Below, in pieces: positions 41,611 through 49,911 of a stretch of 49,911 nt of DNA (position 1 is the first letter of the stretch; every line of letters begins with the position of its first letter). Under the pieces are notes generated by a model. It had not been told where the DNA came from. It saw only the letters and a list, made by a program, of their open reading frames with translations, and searched no databases. Origin of the DNA: Thermoplasmatota archaeon (GTDB lineage: Archaea; Thermoplasmatota; Penumbrarchaeia; JANQNL01); assembly GCA_028279585.1 (NCBI GenBank), contig JANQNL010000109.1, positions 1 through 49,911 on the forward strand. Reading direction: 5' to 3'. The position numbers and the translations under genes were made by a program.

Positions 41611-42492
41611 ATGGCTAAAAAGAGTGATAAGGACCTGCTGACCGACGTTCCTGTCATTGACGGCAAGGACATTGAGTTCAAGAACTTCGGTTTCAAGGTC
41701 AACGATGCCAACGGCTTTGTCAACATGGTCAGGGGCTACAAGATCCCTGTACTTCTGCATTGGAAGCGCGGTAAGGATGAGATCCTGGGATTCTTCACCC
41801 AGGGCCAGCTGTTCTATATCAACACTGGAAGGATAGTCAATTTCGCAGACTTCATCGAGTATTTCGGCTCTGGTCTTCGGACCCAGGACGAGATCGACTT
41901 CTGGCGAGATGCGGATGCTACCAAGAAGGGATGGCGCGACCTGGACCAGGTGACCGATTTCATCAACAAGGTCCCAACGGCCATTTATAAGTACATGCAG
42001 GCGCACAACCCGAAGCTGCTCGGCCCTATCCTGGACGCTGCCATGCCAGACATGATGAGGCCTTCCACGGTGAGGGACTTCCTCCAGGAGGACAAGAAGC
42101 TGAACTTCGACCTGGACAAGGAATCCCTGCTCACCAGATATGTCAAGGAGTTCCCAGCCAACCTTCCACAGAACGATGTGACGTTCCCAACGGCCGAGGA
42201 CCTCAAAGGACACGAGGCCGAGTGTTGGATGTGCACATACATCGCAAAGACATCCGGATGGGACATGAAGGAGTTCTGGGACTTTGTCAGGGGACACAAG
42301 GAGACCTATGTCAGGATGAACCTGTTTAGGGCCGCCCTCTACACCGCAACACTGAAACCAGCAGATGCCAAGTCCGATTTCATCAAGGACTGGCCATCCT
42401 TCGAGGACCTGGATTCCTTTTGGAAGAAGACCAACAGGTATTTCGAGGTCCCAGCTTTCGACCCAGACCTGCCTGGTGTAAGAAAGAGATAG
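41611..42492 (+). CDS. Conserved-looking cytoplasmic protein of unknown function
   Basis: 293 residues, no signal peptide or membrane helix, soluble mixed alpha/beta composition. The N-terminus is basic (AKKSDKDLL). A segment HWKRGKDEILGFFTQGQLFY and many aromatic residues (FWRDADATKKGWRDL, ECWMCTYIAKTSGWDMKEFW) are notable. One CxxC-like WMC pair is present but no full metal motif. I do not recognise a family. AAGGTGG at 41599-41605 precedes ATG 41611. Good codon bias supports it over the antisense frame at 41587-42543. An exact hairpin follows the stop. Confidence 0.7.
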   Translation: MAKKSDKDLLTDVPVIDGKDIEFKNFGFKVNDANGFVNMVRGYKIPVLLHWKRGKDEILGFFTQGQLFYINTGRIVNFADFIEYFGSGLRTQDEIDFWRDADATKKGWRDLDQVTDFINKVPTAIYKYMQAHNPKLLGPILDAAMPDMMRPSTVRDFLQEDKKLNFDLDKESLLTRYVKEFPANLPQNDVTFPTAEDLKGHEAECWMCTYIAKTSGWDMKEFWDFVRGHKETYVRMNLFRAALYTATLKPADAKSDFIKDWPSFEDLDSFWKKTNRYFEVPAFDPDLPGVRKR

Positions 42493-42511
42493 GGAAAATT
42501 GCCCTTTCAGT

Positions 42512-42545
42512 AAATGGGAAAGGTCTTGCATGATTTTTCCCATTT
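42512..42545 (+). terminator. Hairpin after the 41611 gene
   Basis: AAATGGGAAA 42512-42521 pairs exactly with TTTCCCATTT 42536-42545, with a T-rich right arm; one further GGGAAA at 42492-42497 could compete for the same TTTCCC. It starts 20 bases after the stop at 42492. Confidence 0.55.
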
Positions 42546-42586
42546 TACATTATTTGTTTCCCAATACTTGTATAAGATAAACTAAT

Positions 42587-42651
42587 CTTTATATAGTCTT
42601 TAGGAATCGTGGTAATCCGCGGTCCCGATAGTGTCCATATTATGGACACTA
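42587..42651 (+). promoter_or_regulatory. TATA box and leader palindrome of the giant surface protein gene
   Basis: CTTTATATAG at 42587-42596, then TAGTGTCCAT 42629-42638 and ATGGACACTA 42642-42651 as an exact 10-bp inverted repeat with a 3-base loop. The palindrome begins about 10 bases after the expected transcript start, so it may be an operator or a stable leader hairpin. Further small pairings (CAGAT/ATCTG, CCCAT/ATGGG) and GGAAT/ATTCC with GGAGG in its loop lie between it and the ATG. Confidence 0.6.
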
Positions 42652-42694
42652 CAGATCTTGCACCCATCTGGCATGGGGGAATGGAGGCAATTCC

Positions 42695-45600
42695 ATGCGT
42701 AAAAACAAGAGCGTATTGTTAGCAACCACTATCGCACTGATAATGATAGTCCCAGTTCTTTTTGTGATAGTTCCATCAGTGGTAGGCGGAGTTTCGGTCT
42801 CATCCTACGCACCAGCATCTGGAGCTGTTCTGGAAGGAAGTTATACCTTCAGCTGTAACACATCAGCAGATGGAACAGCTGTGAGCCTGTACATCGATGG
42901 TGTCTTCACGGCAACCATGGCCGACACTGGCGGTGACAACTACCAGTATACGATCGACACATCCGGATACAATGATGGGAACCATATCATCAGGTACGAT
43001 ATCACTGGTTCCTCCTCCCCTACCTCGGTCACGATGTCGGTTCCGTGCAAGTTCGACAACTCTGGCCCTTCTATCACGAACGTCTCCACGTTCTATCCGA
43101 AGGGACAGACCCATGCCAAACCTGGTGACCAGGTCACCATCCGCGCTGAGATAGAAGAGACCATATCATCGCTGACCGGCGTGGTCTGCGATGCATCGAA
43201 GATCGGGGGCACCTCCAACGAGAAGATGTACGACGATGGTCTCCATAATGATGGCTCACCAGATGATGGCTTCTTTGGGACAGATGCCCTCACGATCAAC
43301 TCCACTGGTGGATACTGGGCCACCTACATACTTGCCACCGACCGGATGGGTAATGTTCGCAACAAGACCGCAGGGGTCGATGTAGACATCTACGAACCTA
43401 CAATCCTGGATATCCAAACACAACTTCCAGCTGGTCAGACCGCTGTTAAGAACGGTGATCAGATCCGGATCACTGGCAAGGCCCTGGACTACAAGATACT
43501 CATAGAGGATGTAGTGGAGCGCCAGCCTCTGGACGTTGTCTTGGTCCTTGATAATTCTGGTTCAATGAGCGGTACACCATGGACAGACCTCAAGCTCGCG
43601 GCCAAACAGTTCATCGAGAACCTGACCGAACAGGACAGGTGCGCGATATATGCGTTCGATGCACAGTCAGGATCTCCCTGGGAGTCCGTGAAGCAGTACG
43701 CTTACTTCATGTACATGAACAACACCTACACCGATCCGAACGGTGGTGGGTACACCAATACCGGCGAGAACGTCCTGAAGCATATCATCGATACTGATTC
43801 TGCAAACCATCTGACAAGATATTTCGGAGCCTTCTGGGGATGGAGACCAGGATGTAACACACCGATCTGGGATTCAATAGGCACCTCCATCAGCTACGCT
43901 GAGCTGAACAGGAGGACGGATGCTGTCCCGATAGTCATCGCCATGACCGATGGTGATGACTATGCCAGTGGATCAGAACGTGGTTCCGAGACCTATTGTC
44001 CAGGTGGTCAGAATGGCCTGACGGCACTGACATGGGCCGCAAGCGGTGGTAATGAGTGGGGATCCACTCCGGTCCACTATGGCACAGTGAACAGAGAGTT
44101 CGACACGAGCACGGTCAATGGTCTGACCGCTGTTACCCCTGGCGGCACAGTGGCTGATAGGACCAGGACCGGCCTGGTCAACGCCTCGTTGCCAGTGTTC
44201 ACGATAGGTCTTGGTATCGATCCACAGGGTTCTGATAATACCGCTGCAGGTTATCTTGCCAAGTCCGCTTGGTCATACAATTACACAACAGAGTTCGACC
44301 TCAACAACATCGCGAACTCGTCCGCAGGAGGTAGGTACTACTTCGCACCAGACTCGGATGACCTATCCGATGTCTATACCAATGTATCAGAGGTCATCGA
44401 GAAGTTCGGTGTATCAACGCTTGGTTTGGAACAGCCCAATGGAATAGCGACCGTCCAGGCAGACCTGTCGTCCATTGGTATCTCCTTGATGGTCAACATG
44501 TTCGATGATGGATTGCATGGTGACGGGAAGGCTGGAGATGACATCTATGGCTCTGATTGGGTCACTGTCAACTCGTTGGAGACAGGAACGATAATCTTCG
44601 ATGTTGAGGGGACCGACCTTGCAGGTAATTCCAATGGAACACATTTCTCGGTAAAACTAGATAATCAACAACCGACGGTCCATTGGGCCAATACATCCTA
44701 CCCTGCTGGTAGGGACAAGGCCCAGGACGGTTACCAGATCTTTGTCACGACCAATGCTACTGACCTGCACTCCGGCCTTGCTGATGTTTACCTTGATGCT
44801 ACTAACATCGGTGGCGGCACCCAGGTCGTCATGAACGATGAGGGTACTGGAAATGATGTCCAGGCCCACGATGGTATCTATACTTCGGACAACGTCACTG
44901 TGGCCACAGGACAGGCCACCGGTGTCTTCACATACACTGTGAACGCATATGACAGGTCAGGTAACATAGGGTCCCTCTCTGGGAATGTCGACATATACAA
45001 CGACGTCGACATCATCTTCTGGAACCTCATCAACGGTCAGACACTAACAGACGACTTCGATCTACAGATGAACATCACAGATCCTGATGGTATCCCGGAC
45101 ACCAGTGTGAACCCAAGGTATAGGATAGATGCGAACCAGTGGATGGACATGGACCTTCTATCGGGTTCGATATTCAATGCCACTATCGACACGACCGGTT
45201 ATCTTGATGGCCCACACACACTGTATGTGAACGCCAAGGACATCTACGGCGCAGAGACCACAGAGTCCATGAGCATCGTCATCGACAACACTGCACCGAC
45301 CCAGTGCACGATCATCGCACCTATCGCGAACCAGTACGTCGAAGGCGTTTACTCGTTCAAGACCACAGCTCTGGACGCCTTGGAGATCGGAAACGTCACC
45401 ATTACTATCCACAACCAGGACACTGGAGCCGATGAGGTCGACAACGGAACCATGGGTTACAATACAGGCACTGGCTACTATGAGTTCGTTCTAGGTTCTG
45501 CGACCATCCCAGACGGTAACTACACTGTCAAATGCTTTGCAAGGGACAAGGCTGGCCACGAGCTTGTGTCATCAGCGACCAAGTTCAAGATCGACAACGA

Positions 45601-48600
45601 CGACCCGGTGATGACCATAAACTCACCGATAAACGGCCAGACGATCTTTGGCAAGTGGACCATGAACCTGAACGTCGCAGACGTGTTCCTTGACGAGGTC
45701 GAGTATAACGTCGACTCATCTGGATGGGTCGATGTGAGCACAGTGCTCAACACCTATGTTCTGGCTGACGGCACCCACTCCATCAAGTTCAGGGCCACAG
45801 ACCTTTCTGGCCACACAGTGGAGGAGACGATCACCGTTACCGTGGACAACAACTTCCCGACCGGTGCCATGGCATCCCCATCTGCAAGCCAGTATGTCTC
45901 TGGCATTCACACCATTCGTGTCACGGCGTTCGACCAGGTCGGTATCGATACCGTGAACCTGACGCTTCGCAACAGGGACACTGTGACCATCATCTCCATG
46001 CCTGAAGCCGCATACAACTCCGGCACTGGATACTTCGAATACCTCTTCGACACCACGGCCCAGGCAGATGGGAACTACTCTGTCCAGGCCTATGTTGAGG
46101 ACGATTCAGGCAATGTGACCATCACCGGTATCCTGAACTTCCAGATAGACAACATCGACCCTGTCCTCAACATCATCTCTCCGGCCGACGGTCAGATAAT
46201 CTTTGGCACATGGGTCATGAACATCAAGGCATCGGACGTCTTCATTGACAAGATCCAGTACAACGTCGACTCCGCAGGATGGGTGGACTCCACGACCAAC
46301 CTTGACACCACGGCCCTCTCTGACGGAAGCCACAGCATCAGGATCAAGGCCACAGACCTCGGTGGACACACGGTGGAGGAGACGATCTCCGTCACAGTGG
46401 ACAACACAAATCCTGTGGGCACGATAGCCTCTCCATCCAAGGACCAGTTCCTGGAAGGCATCCACTCCTTCAGGGTCTCTGCATCTGATGCAGTAGGCAT
46501 CCAGAGGGTAAACCTCACAATCTACGACAACGACACCATGAGCTATCTTACCATGCCCGAGGCGGGTTACAACTCCGGAACCGGATACTACGAGTATCTC
46601 ATGGACTCAACATCCCATGTGGATGGTAACTACTCGGTCTGGGCATTCATCACAGATGTGAGTGGCTATCAGATAGTGACACCAGTTGTTGAGTTCCACA
46701 TCGATAACAACATTCCGGACATCACCATCAACTATCCAAAGGATGGTGACATGGTCTGGGGCAATGTGACATTCAACCTCACCATGGACAACGAGCCGTT
46801 CGTGAGCTCCATACAGTATAACATCGACGACGGTGGCTGGGTTGATGTCACAACAGAGTGGAACACCACCCTGGAGACAGACGGTTACCATGATGTGGAG
46901 CTTCGGGTCACAGACCTTGCAGGCCACGTCAAGACCGTCCAGATAACCGTGATCGTTGACAACAACGGCCCAGCCGGCTCCATTGCCAACCCTGGTACCG
47001 ATGGTTTCGTGGAGGGTTACTTCACCTTCAAGATAGCGGCCACGGACCAGGTGGGCATCGCGTCTGTTGTGATAACAGTGTTCAACACGACCTATAACAC
47101 AACATACAACACACAGTCGTCCACATACGATCTGTCGCTGGACACCAGGGTCTTTGCTGACGGTGACTACAACATCACGGTCAACGTCACAGACCTTGCA
47201 GGCTGGTGGGTCATCCTGTCCACCAGGAACTTCTCCATCGACAACAACGCACCCGAGGTCACCATCGATACTCCTCTTGGTAACTCCTATGTGAGCGACT
47301 ACGTCTCTTTCGCTGTGACCGTCGACGAGCTCTATCCCGGAAAGGTCGAGTACAACATCGACAATAAGGGATGGGTCAACCTCACAACGCTTTGGAACAC
47401 CTCCAAGGAGACCGATGGCGCACACGACGTCCAGGTCAGGGCCTACGACCTTGCTGGTCATGTGACCACCGCTGGAGTCACCGTCATTGTTGACAATACC
47501 GATCCTTTGGGTGACATCGCCAAGCCTGGTCTGAACCAGTATCTCTCTGGCGTCTACACCTTTGGCATCATGGCCATGGACTCTGTCGGTGTCGGCCAGG
47601 TGATAATCAACGCGTTCGGTGAGAACTTCAACGCGACCTATGACACACAGTCATCGCTGTGGAGCGCCACAGTTGACACCTCCCTCTACGAGGATGGAAC
47701 ATACCTGCTCTCGGCCACCATCATCGATCTGGCCGGCAGGACCATCTACGTTGGACCAAGGACATACATGGTCGACAACACATATCCGATACTGTCCATC
47801 AACAATCCTGCCAACGGCCAGTTCGTCGAGGGTATCGTTGACATCAACGTCACGGTCGTGGAATACTTCCCAGACGTCACAGAGTATAACGTCGACTCCA
47901 AGGGTTGGGTCCAGATAGACACCCCATGGGACACCACCGATCTCAAGGAAGGCGAGCATACCATCGACATCAGGACCATCGACAAGACAGGAAGGACCAC
48001 AAGCTACTCCATCTTCGTCGTTGTGGACAACATCGCACCTACCTGTGAGATACACTCACCAGCGCCCTCCCAGTTCGTTGAAGGCGACACGGTGTTCAAG
48101 ATCAAGGCCACAGACGAGGTCGGGATCGCTTACGTCCTCATCGAGTATGAGGGAGCATTCTACAACGCGACCCTGAACACGCAGACCGGTTACTACGAGT
48201 ACACCATCGATACCACGCTGCAGATAGAGGACGGCGAGGTGTCCATCTCTGCAACCACATACGACCTGTCCGGCAAGACCACAAGCGATGGGCCGATAAA
48301 CTTCTTCATCGATAATCAGCCACCGATCCTTACCATCTTCTACCCATCGACCGGCGACTTCGTCGAGGGCCTGGTATACATCAACGCCACGTCCCAGGAC
48401 GAGTTCCAGATCCCAACAGAATACAACGTGGACGGTGCGGGATGGAAGCAGGTAGGCATCGGCTGGGACACGACAAAGGTCGCAGACGGCGAGCACACAG
48501 TGCAGATCCGTGCCAGGGACATCATCGGTCATCAGACCATCGAGACCCTGACGGTCATCGTCGACAACAGCGTCCCGACATGTAGCATCCACTATCCTGT

Positions 48601-49911
48601 GGCGGGCCAGTTCCTCGAGGGTGTAGCTACCTTCAAGGTCCAGGCTACTGACCCACTTATGATCGACAGGGTCGAGGTCGAAGTGTTCGGCCAGACCGTT
48701 GTTGCTACCTACAACACCGTGACCAACTACTACGAGTACTCACACAGTCTCACAAAGCTTCTGGACGGTTCATACACGCTCTACGCTACAGCTTACGACC
48801 TGTCCGGCAAGTCATCTAGAGTGGGACCTGTGGTCTTCTACATCGACAGCCACGATCCTATAATCGACGTTGAGTCCCCGAACAACGGCGAGTACCTGTT
48901 CGGTATCATCTTCATGAACGTCACCGTCATCGATGCGTTCAACTACACTGTGGAATACAGCGTGGACAAGGGCGGCTACACAATGATAGAGACGCCTTTG
49001 AGCACACAGCACTACCGCGACGGCCTCCATGAGATAGAGATCCGCGCAACTGACGAGGCTGGTCATTCCACTACAAGGATAATCAACGTCTACATCGACA
49101 ACTCGCAGCCAGAGATATCCCTTGTGAGCCCCGTGCTCAACGAGACCGTCAACGGCGTGACCATGATCAAGGCATATTGCACCGACAGTCTAGAGCTTGA
49201 CAGGGTCATAGTGACCATCGACGATGGGTTCCCGATAGAGATATTCCTCAACCCATCCACAGGGTTGTATGAGCATCCATGGGACACCACCGGTCTTGAT
49301 GGACTCCATACCATCACGGTCACCGCCTACGACCATGTGGGCCAGCAGAGGCCTATCACCGTGTCTGTGTGGGTGGACAACAGCCTGCAGGGCTTGACCG
49401 TTCTCCCACCGATGGAGACCTCCGGTCAGATAACCTTCCAGGCCCAGGTAGCCTCCACAGAGGAGATCCAGGGCGTCTTCATCAACATAGATGGAACCGG
49501 ATACAACCAGATGACACCAGATGCGAATGGTACTTACGTCTACATCTGGACAACTGACATCGAGGACAACGGCGACCACGTCTACCAGGTCAAGGCCGTG
49601 GACAAGTTCGGAAACGAGGATGTGTCTACAGGTACCATCACCGTTGACAACGAGGAAGAAACGGACTATGGTGGTATCTATTCCAGGTATGTCATCCCGA
49701 CCTTCGCACTGGTCCTGATAATCATCGTAATACTCCTGATAGCCTTCTTCATCTTCCTGTTCATCTGGACAGGCAAGGCGAAAGAGATGATAGTCAAGGA
49801 GGAGAAGCCCCCGGAGACCGAGGGCGAGGCTCCTGCTGAGGCACCCGAGGACGAGACCCAGGAAGAAGAGGACCTCGAGGAGATCTTCGGAACCGACGAG
49901 GCCCCAGATGG
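42695..49911 (+). CDS. Giant VWA/Ig-repeat cell-surface protein (C-terminus cut by window)
   Basis: At least 2405 residues in one open frame to the window end. Signal peptide (RKNKSVLLATTIALIMIVPV); an Ig-like lead with DDGLHNDGSPDDG; a von Willebrand A domain near residues 270-580 with metal site VVLVLDNSGSMSG and later AMTDGDDYASGS. A second DDGLHGDGKAGDD domain follows. Then come more than ten alternating Ig-like repeats, each ending in a form of ATDLSGHTVEETITVTVDN, with pairs marked by VEYNVDSSGWVDV. One membrane helix (TFALVLIIIVILLIAFFIFL) lies near residue 2340, followed by an acidic tail. GGAGG at 42683-42687 sets the start. Likely a long, metal-dependent adhesin or S-layer-associated filament. 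Confidence 0.92.
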   Translation, partial: MRKNKSVLLATTIALIMIVPVLFVIVPSVVGGVSVSSYAPASGAVLEGSYTFSCNTSADGTAVSLYIDGVFTATMADTGGDNYQYTIDTSGYNDGNHIIRYDITGSSSPTSVTMSVPCKFDNSGPSITNVSTFYPKGQTHAKPGDQVTIRAEIEETISSLTGVVCDASKIGGTSNEKMYDDGLHNDGSPDDGFFGTDALTINSTGGYWATYILATDRMGNVRNKTAGVDVDIYEPTILDIQTQLPAGQTAVKNGDQIRITGKALDYKILIEDVVERQPLDVVLVLDNSGSMSGTPWTDLKLAAKQFIENLTEQDRCAIYAFDAQSGSPWESVKQYAYFMYMNNTYTDPNGGGYTNTGENVLKHIIDTDSANHLTRYFGAFWGWRPGCNTPIWDSIGTSISYAELNRRTDAVPIVIAMTDGDDYASGSERGSETYCPGGQNGLTALTWAASGGNEWGSTPVHYGTVNREFDTSTVNGLTAVTPGGTVADRTRTGLVNASLPVFTIGLGIDPQGSDNTAAGYLAKSAWSYNYTTEFDLNNIANSSAGGRYYFAPDSDDLSDVYTNVSEVIEKFGVSTLGLEQPNGIATVQADLSSIGISLMVNMFDDGLHGDGKAGDDIYGSDWVTVNSLETGTIIFDVEGTDLAGNSNGTHFSVKLDNQQPTVHWANTSYPAGRDKAQDGYQIFVTTNATDLHSGLADVYLDATNIGGGTQVVMNDEGTGNDVQAHDGIYTSDNVTVATGQATGVFTYTVNAYDRSGNIGSLSGNVDIYNDVDIIFWNLINGQTLTDDFDLQMNITDPDGIPDTSVNPRYRIDANQWMDMDLLSGSIFNATIDTTGYLDGPHTLYVNAKDIYGAETTESMSIVIDNTAPTQCTIIAPIANQYVEGVYSFKTTALDALEIGNVTITIHNQDTGADEVDNGTMGYNTGTGYYEFVLGSATIPDGNYTVKCFARDKAGHELVSSATKFKIDNDDPVMTINSPINGQTIFGKWTMNLNVADVFLDEVEYNVDSSGWVDVSTVLNTYVLADGTHSIKFRATDLSGHTVEETITVTVDNNFPTGAMASPSASQYVSGIHTIRVTAFDQVGIDTVNLTLRNRDTVTIISMPEAAYNSGTGYFEYLFDTTAQADGNYSVQAYVEDDSGNVTITGILNFQIDNIDPVLNIISPADGQIIFGTWVMNIKASDVFIDKIQYNVDSAGWVDSTTNLDTTALSDGSHSIRIKATDLGGHTVEETISVTVDNTNPVGTIASPSKDQFLEGIHSFRVSASDAVGIQRVNLTIYDNDTMSYLTMPEAGYNSGTGYYEYLMDSTSHVDGNYSVWAFITDVSGYQIVTPVVEFHIDNNIPDITINYPKDGDMVWGNVTFNLTMDNEPFVSSIQYNIDDGGWVDVTTEWNTTLETDGYHDVELRVTDLAGHVKTVQITVIVDNNGPAGSIANPGTDGFVEGYFTFKIAATDQVGIASVVITVFNTTYNTTYNTQSSTYDLSLDTRVFADGDYNITVNVTDLAGWWVILSTRNFSIDNNAPEVTIDTPLGNSYVSDYVSFAVTVDELYPGKVEYNIDNKGWVNLTTLWNTSKETDGAHDVQVRAYDLAGHVTTAGVTVIVDNTDPLGDIAKPGLNQYLSGVYTFGIMAMDSVGVGQVIINAFGENFNATYDTQSSLWSATVDTSLYEDGTYLLSATIIDLAGRTIYVGPRTYMVDNTYPILSINNPANGQFVEGIVDINVTVVEYFPDVTEYNVDSKGWVQIDTPWDTTDLKEGEHTIDIRTIDKTGRTTSYSIFVVVDNIAPTCEIHSPAPSQFVEGDTVFKIKATDEVGIAYVLIEYEGAFYNATLNTQTGYYEYTIDTTLQIEDGEVSISATTYDLSGKTTSDGPINFFIDNQPPILTIFYPSTGDFVEGLVYINATSQDEFQIPTEYNVDGAGWKQVGIGWDTTKVADGEHTVQIRARDIIGHQTIETLTVIVDNSVPTCSIHYPVAGQFLEGVATFKVQATDPLMIDRVEVEVFGQTVVATYNTVTNYYEYSHSLTKLLDGSYTLYATAYDLSGKSSRVGPVVFYIDSHDPIIDVESPNNGEYLFGIIFMNVTVIDAFNYTVEYSVDKGGYTMIETPLSTQHYRDGLHEIEIRATDEAGHSTTRIINVYIDNSQPEISLVSPVLNETVNGVTMIKAYCTDSLELDRVIVTIDDGFPIEIFLNPSTGLYEHPWDTTGLDGLHTITVTAYDHVGQQRPITVSVWVDNSLQGLTVLPPMETSGQITFQAQVASTEEIQGVFINIDGTGYNQMTPDANGTYVYIWTTDIEDNGDHVYQVKAVDKFGNEDVSTGTITVDNEEETDYGGIYSRYVIPTFALVLIIIVILLIAFFIFLFIWTGKAKEMIVKEEKPPETEGEAPAEAPEDETQEEEDLEEIFGTDEAPD

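Noticed and set aside
41587..42543. Long antisense ORF of 318 codons opposite the 41611 gene
   Set aside because: Composition (Leu/Val/His-rich) and perfect codon-phase overlap suggest a mirror of the real gene; no ribosome site or promoter fits it, and its ends lie in the flanking hairpins.
46607..47461. Long antisense ORF inside the giant adhesin gene
   Set aside because: Val/Cys/Asp-rich mirror translation produced by the repeated Asp/Thr/Val codons of the Ig repeats; similar mirrors recur in each repeat.
1..49911. CRISPR arrays, rRNA and tRNA genes
   Set aside because: No regularly spaced short repeats with unique spacers, no rRNA-like conserved blocks and no T-loop/anticodon arm pattern were found on reading; the exact repeats present are inverted or coding.

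Overview
The window looks like a chromosomal segment of a euryarchaeal-grade archaeon, most plausibly from the Thermoplasmatota. The evidence is a complete-looking archaeal A/V-type ATP synthase operon, both topoisomerase VI subunits, archaeal Trm1, ribosomal protein L40e, an Era-like GTPase next to DUF2073 and Zn-ribbon proteins, TATA-box promoters, and Shine-Dalgarno sites of the GGAGG/GAGGTG type. Base composition is moderately GC-rich, and many secreted proteins carry a signal peptide, Ig-like domains, one C-terminal membrane helix and an acidic cytoplasmic tail. The lineage is inferred from gene content; no rRNA or tRNA gene was seen.

Layout. 1-6.4 kb: secreted or membrane-anchored surface proteins (partial beta-propeller-like protein, Ig-repeat protein, a calcium-motif protein) around trm1 and a GNAT acetyltransferase. 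6.4-7.8 kb: phosphomannomutase/phosphoglucomutase. 8.0-16.75 kb: ATPase operon H-I-K-E-C-F-A-B, with no subunit D gene at its usual place after B. 16.9-20.4 kb: a DUF4258 / zinc-finger-AbrB pair resembling a toxin-antitoxin module, then a divergent FtsZ/tubulin-like GTPase with a HEAT/TPR partner. 20.6-22.1 kb (minus strand): TPR protein plus KaiC-like ATPase. 22.2-25.0 kb: dolichol-kinase-like membrane enzyme, a coiled-coil protein carrying a bacterial-type DnaA AAA+ domain, a universal stress protein and L40e. 25.2-29.1 kb: Era-like GTPase, DUF2073 protein, Zn-ribbon protein, a single-repeat TBP-like protein with a zinc ribbon, and a ModE/LysR-like regulator. 29.2-32.2 kb: top6B-top6A. 32.4-35.7 kb: an AbgA-like M20 hydrolase facing a POT/MFS peptide-type transporter that has a C-terminal extracellular domain. 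35.9-40.3 kb: two tandem transmembrane double-winged-helix regulators, a TPR protein and a zinc-phospholipase-C/S1-P1-like protein. 40.4-49.9 kb: a secreted calcium-motif repeat protein, an unknown protein and a giant VWA/Ig-repeat surface protein running off the window.

The most unusual items are: (i) a DnaA-type AAA+ ATPase lacking the DnaA DNA-binding domain, in an archaeon; (ii) a half-size TBP with both TATA-intercalating phenylalanines and a C-terminal zinc ribbon; (iii) an ATPase proteolipid (subunit K) with an N-terminal secreted calcium-motif domain and an apparently intact Na+-ligand set; (iv) a divergent tubulin-superfamily GTPase; and (v) a recurring class of long, nested inverted repeats in intergenic regions (4886-5020, 16734-16834, 20396-20615, 32222-32349, 41233-41340). 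In three of these the outer arm begins inside the last codons of the upstream gene, and their wobble pairs fit folding of a plus-strand RNA. They may be structured RNAs or complex 3'-end elements.
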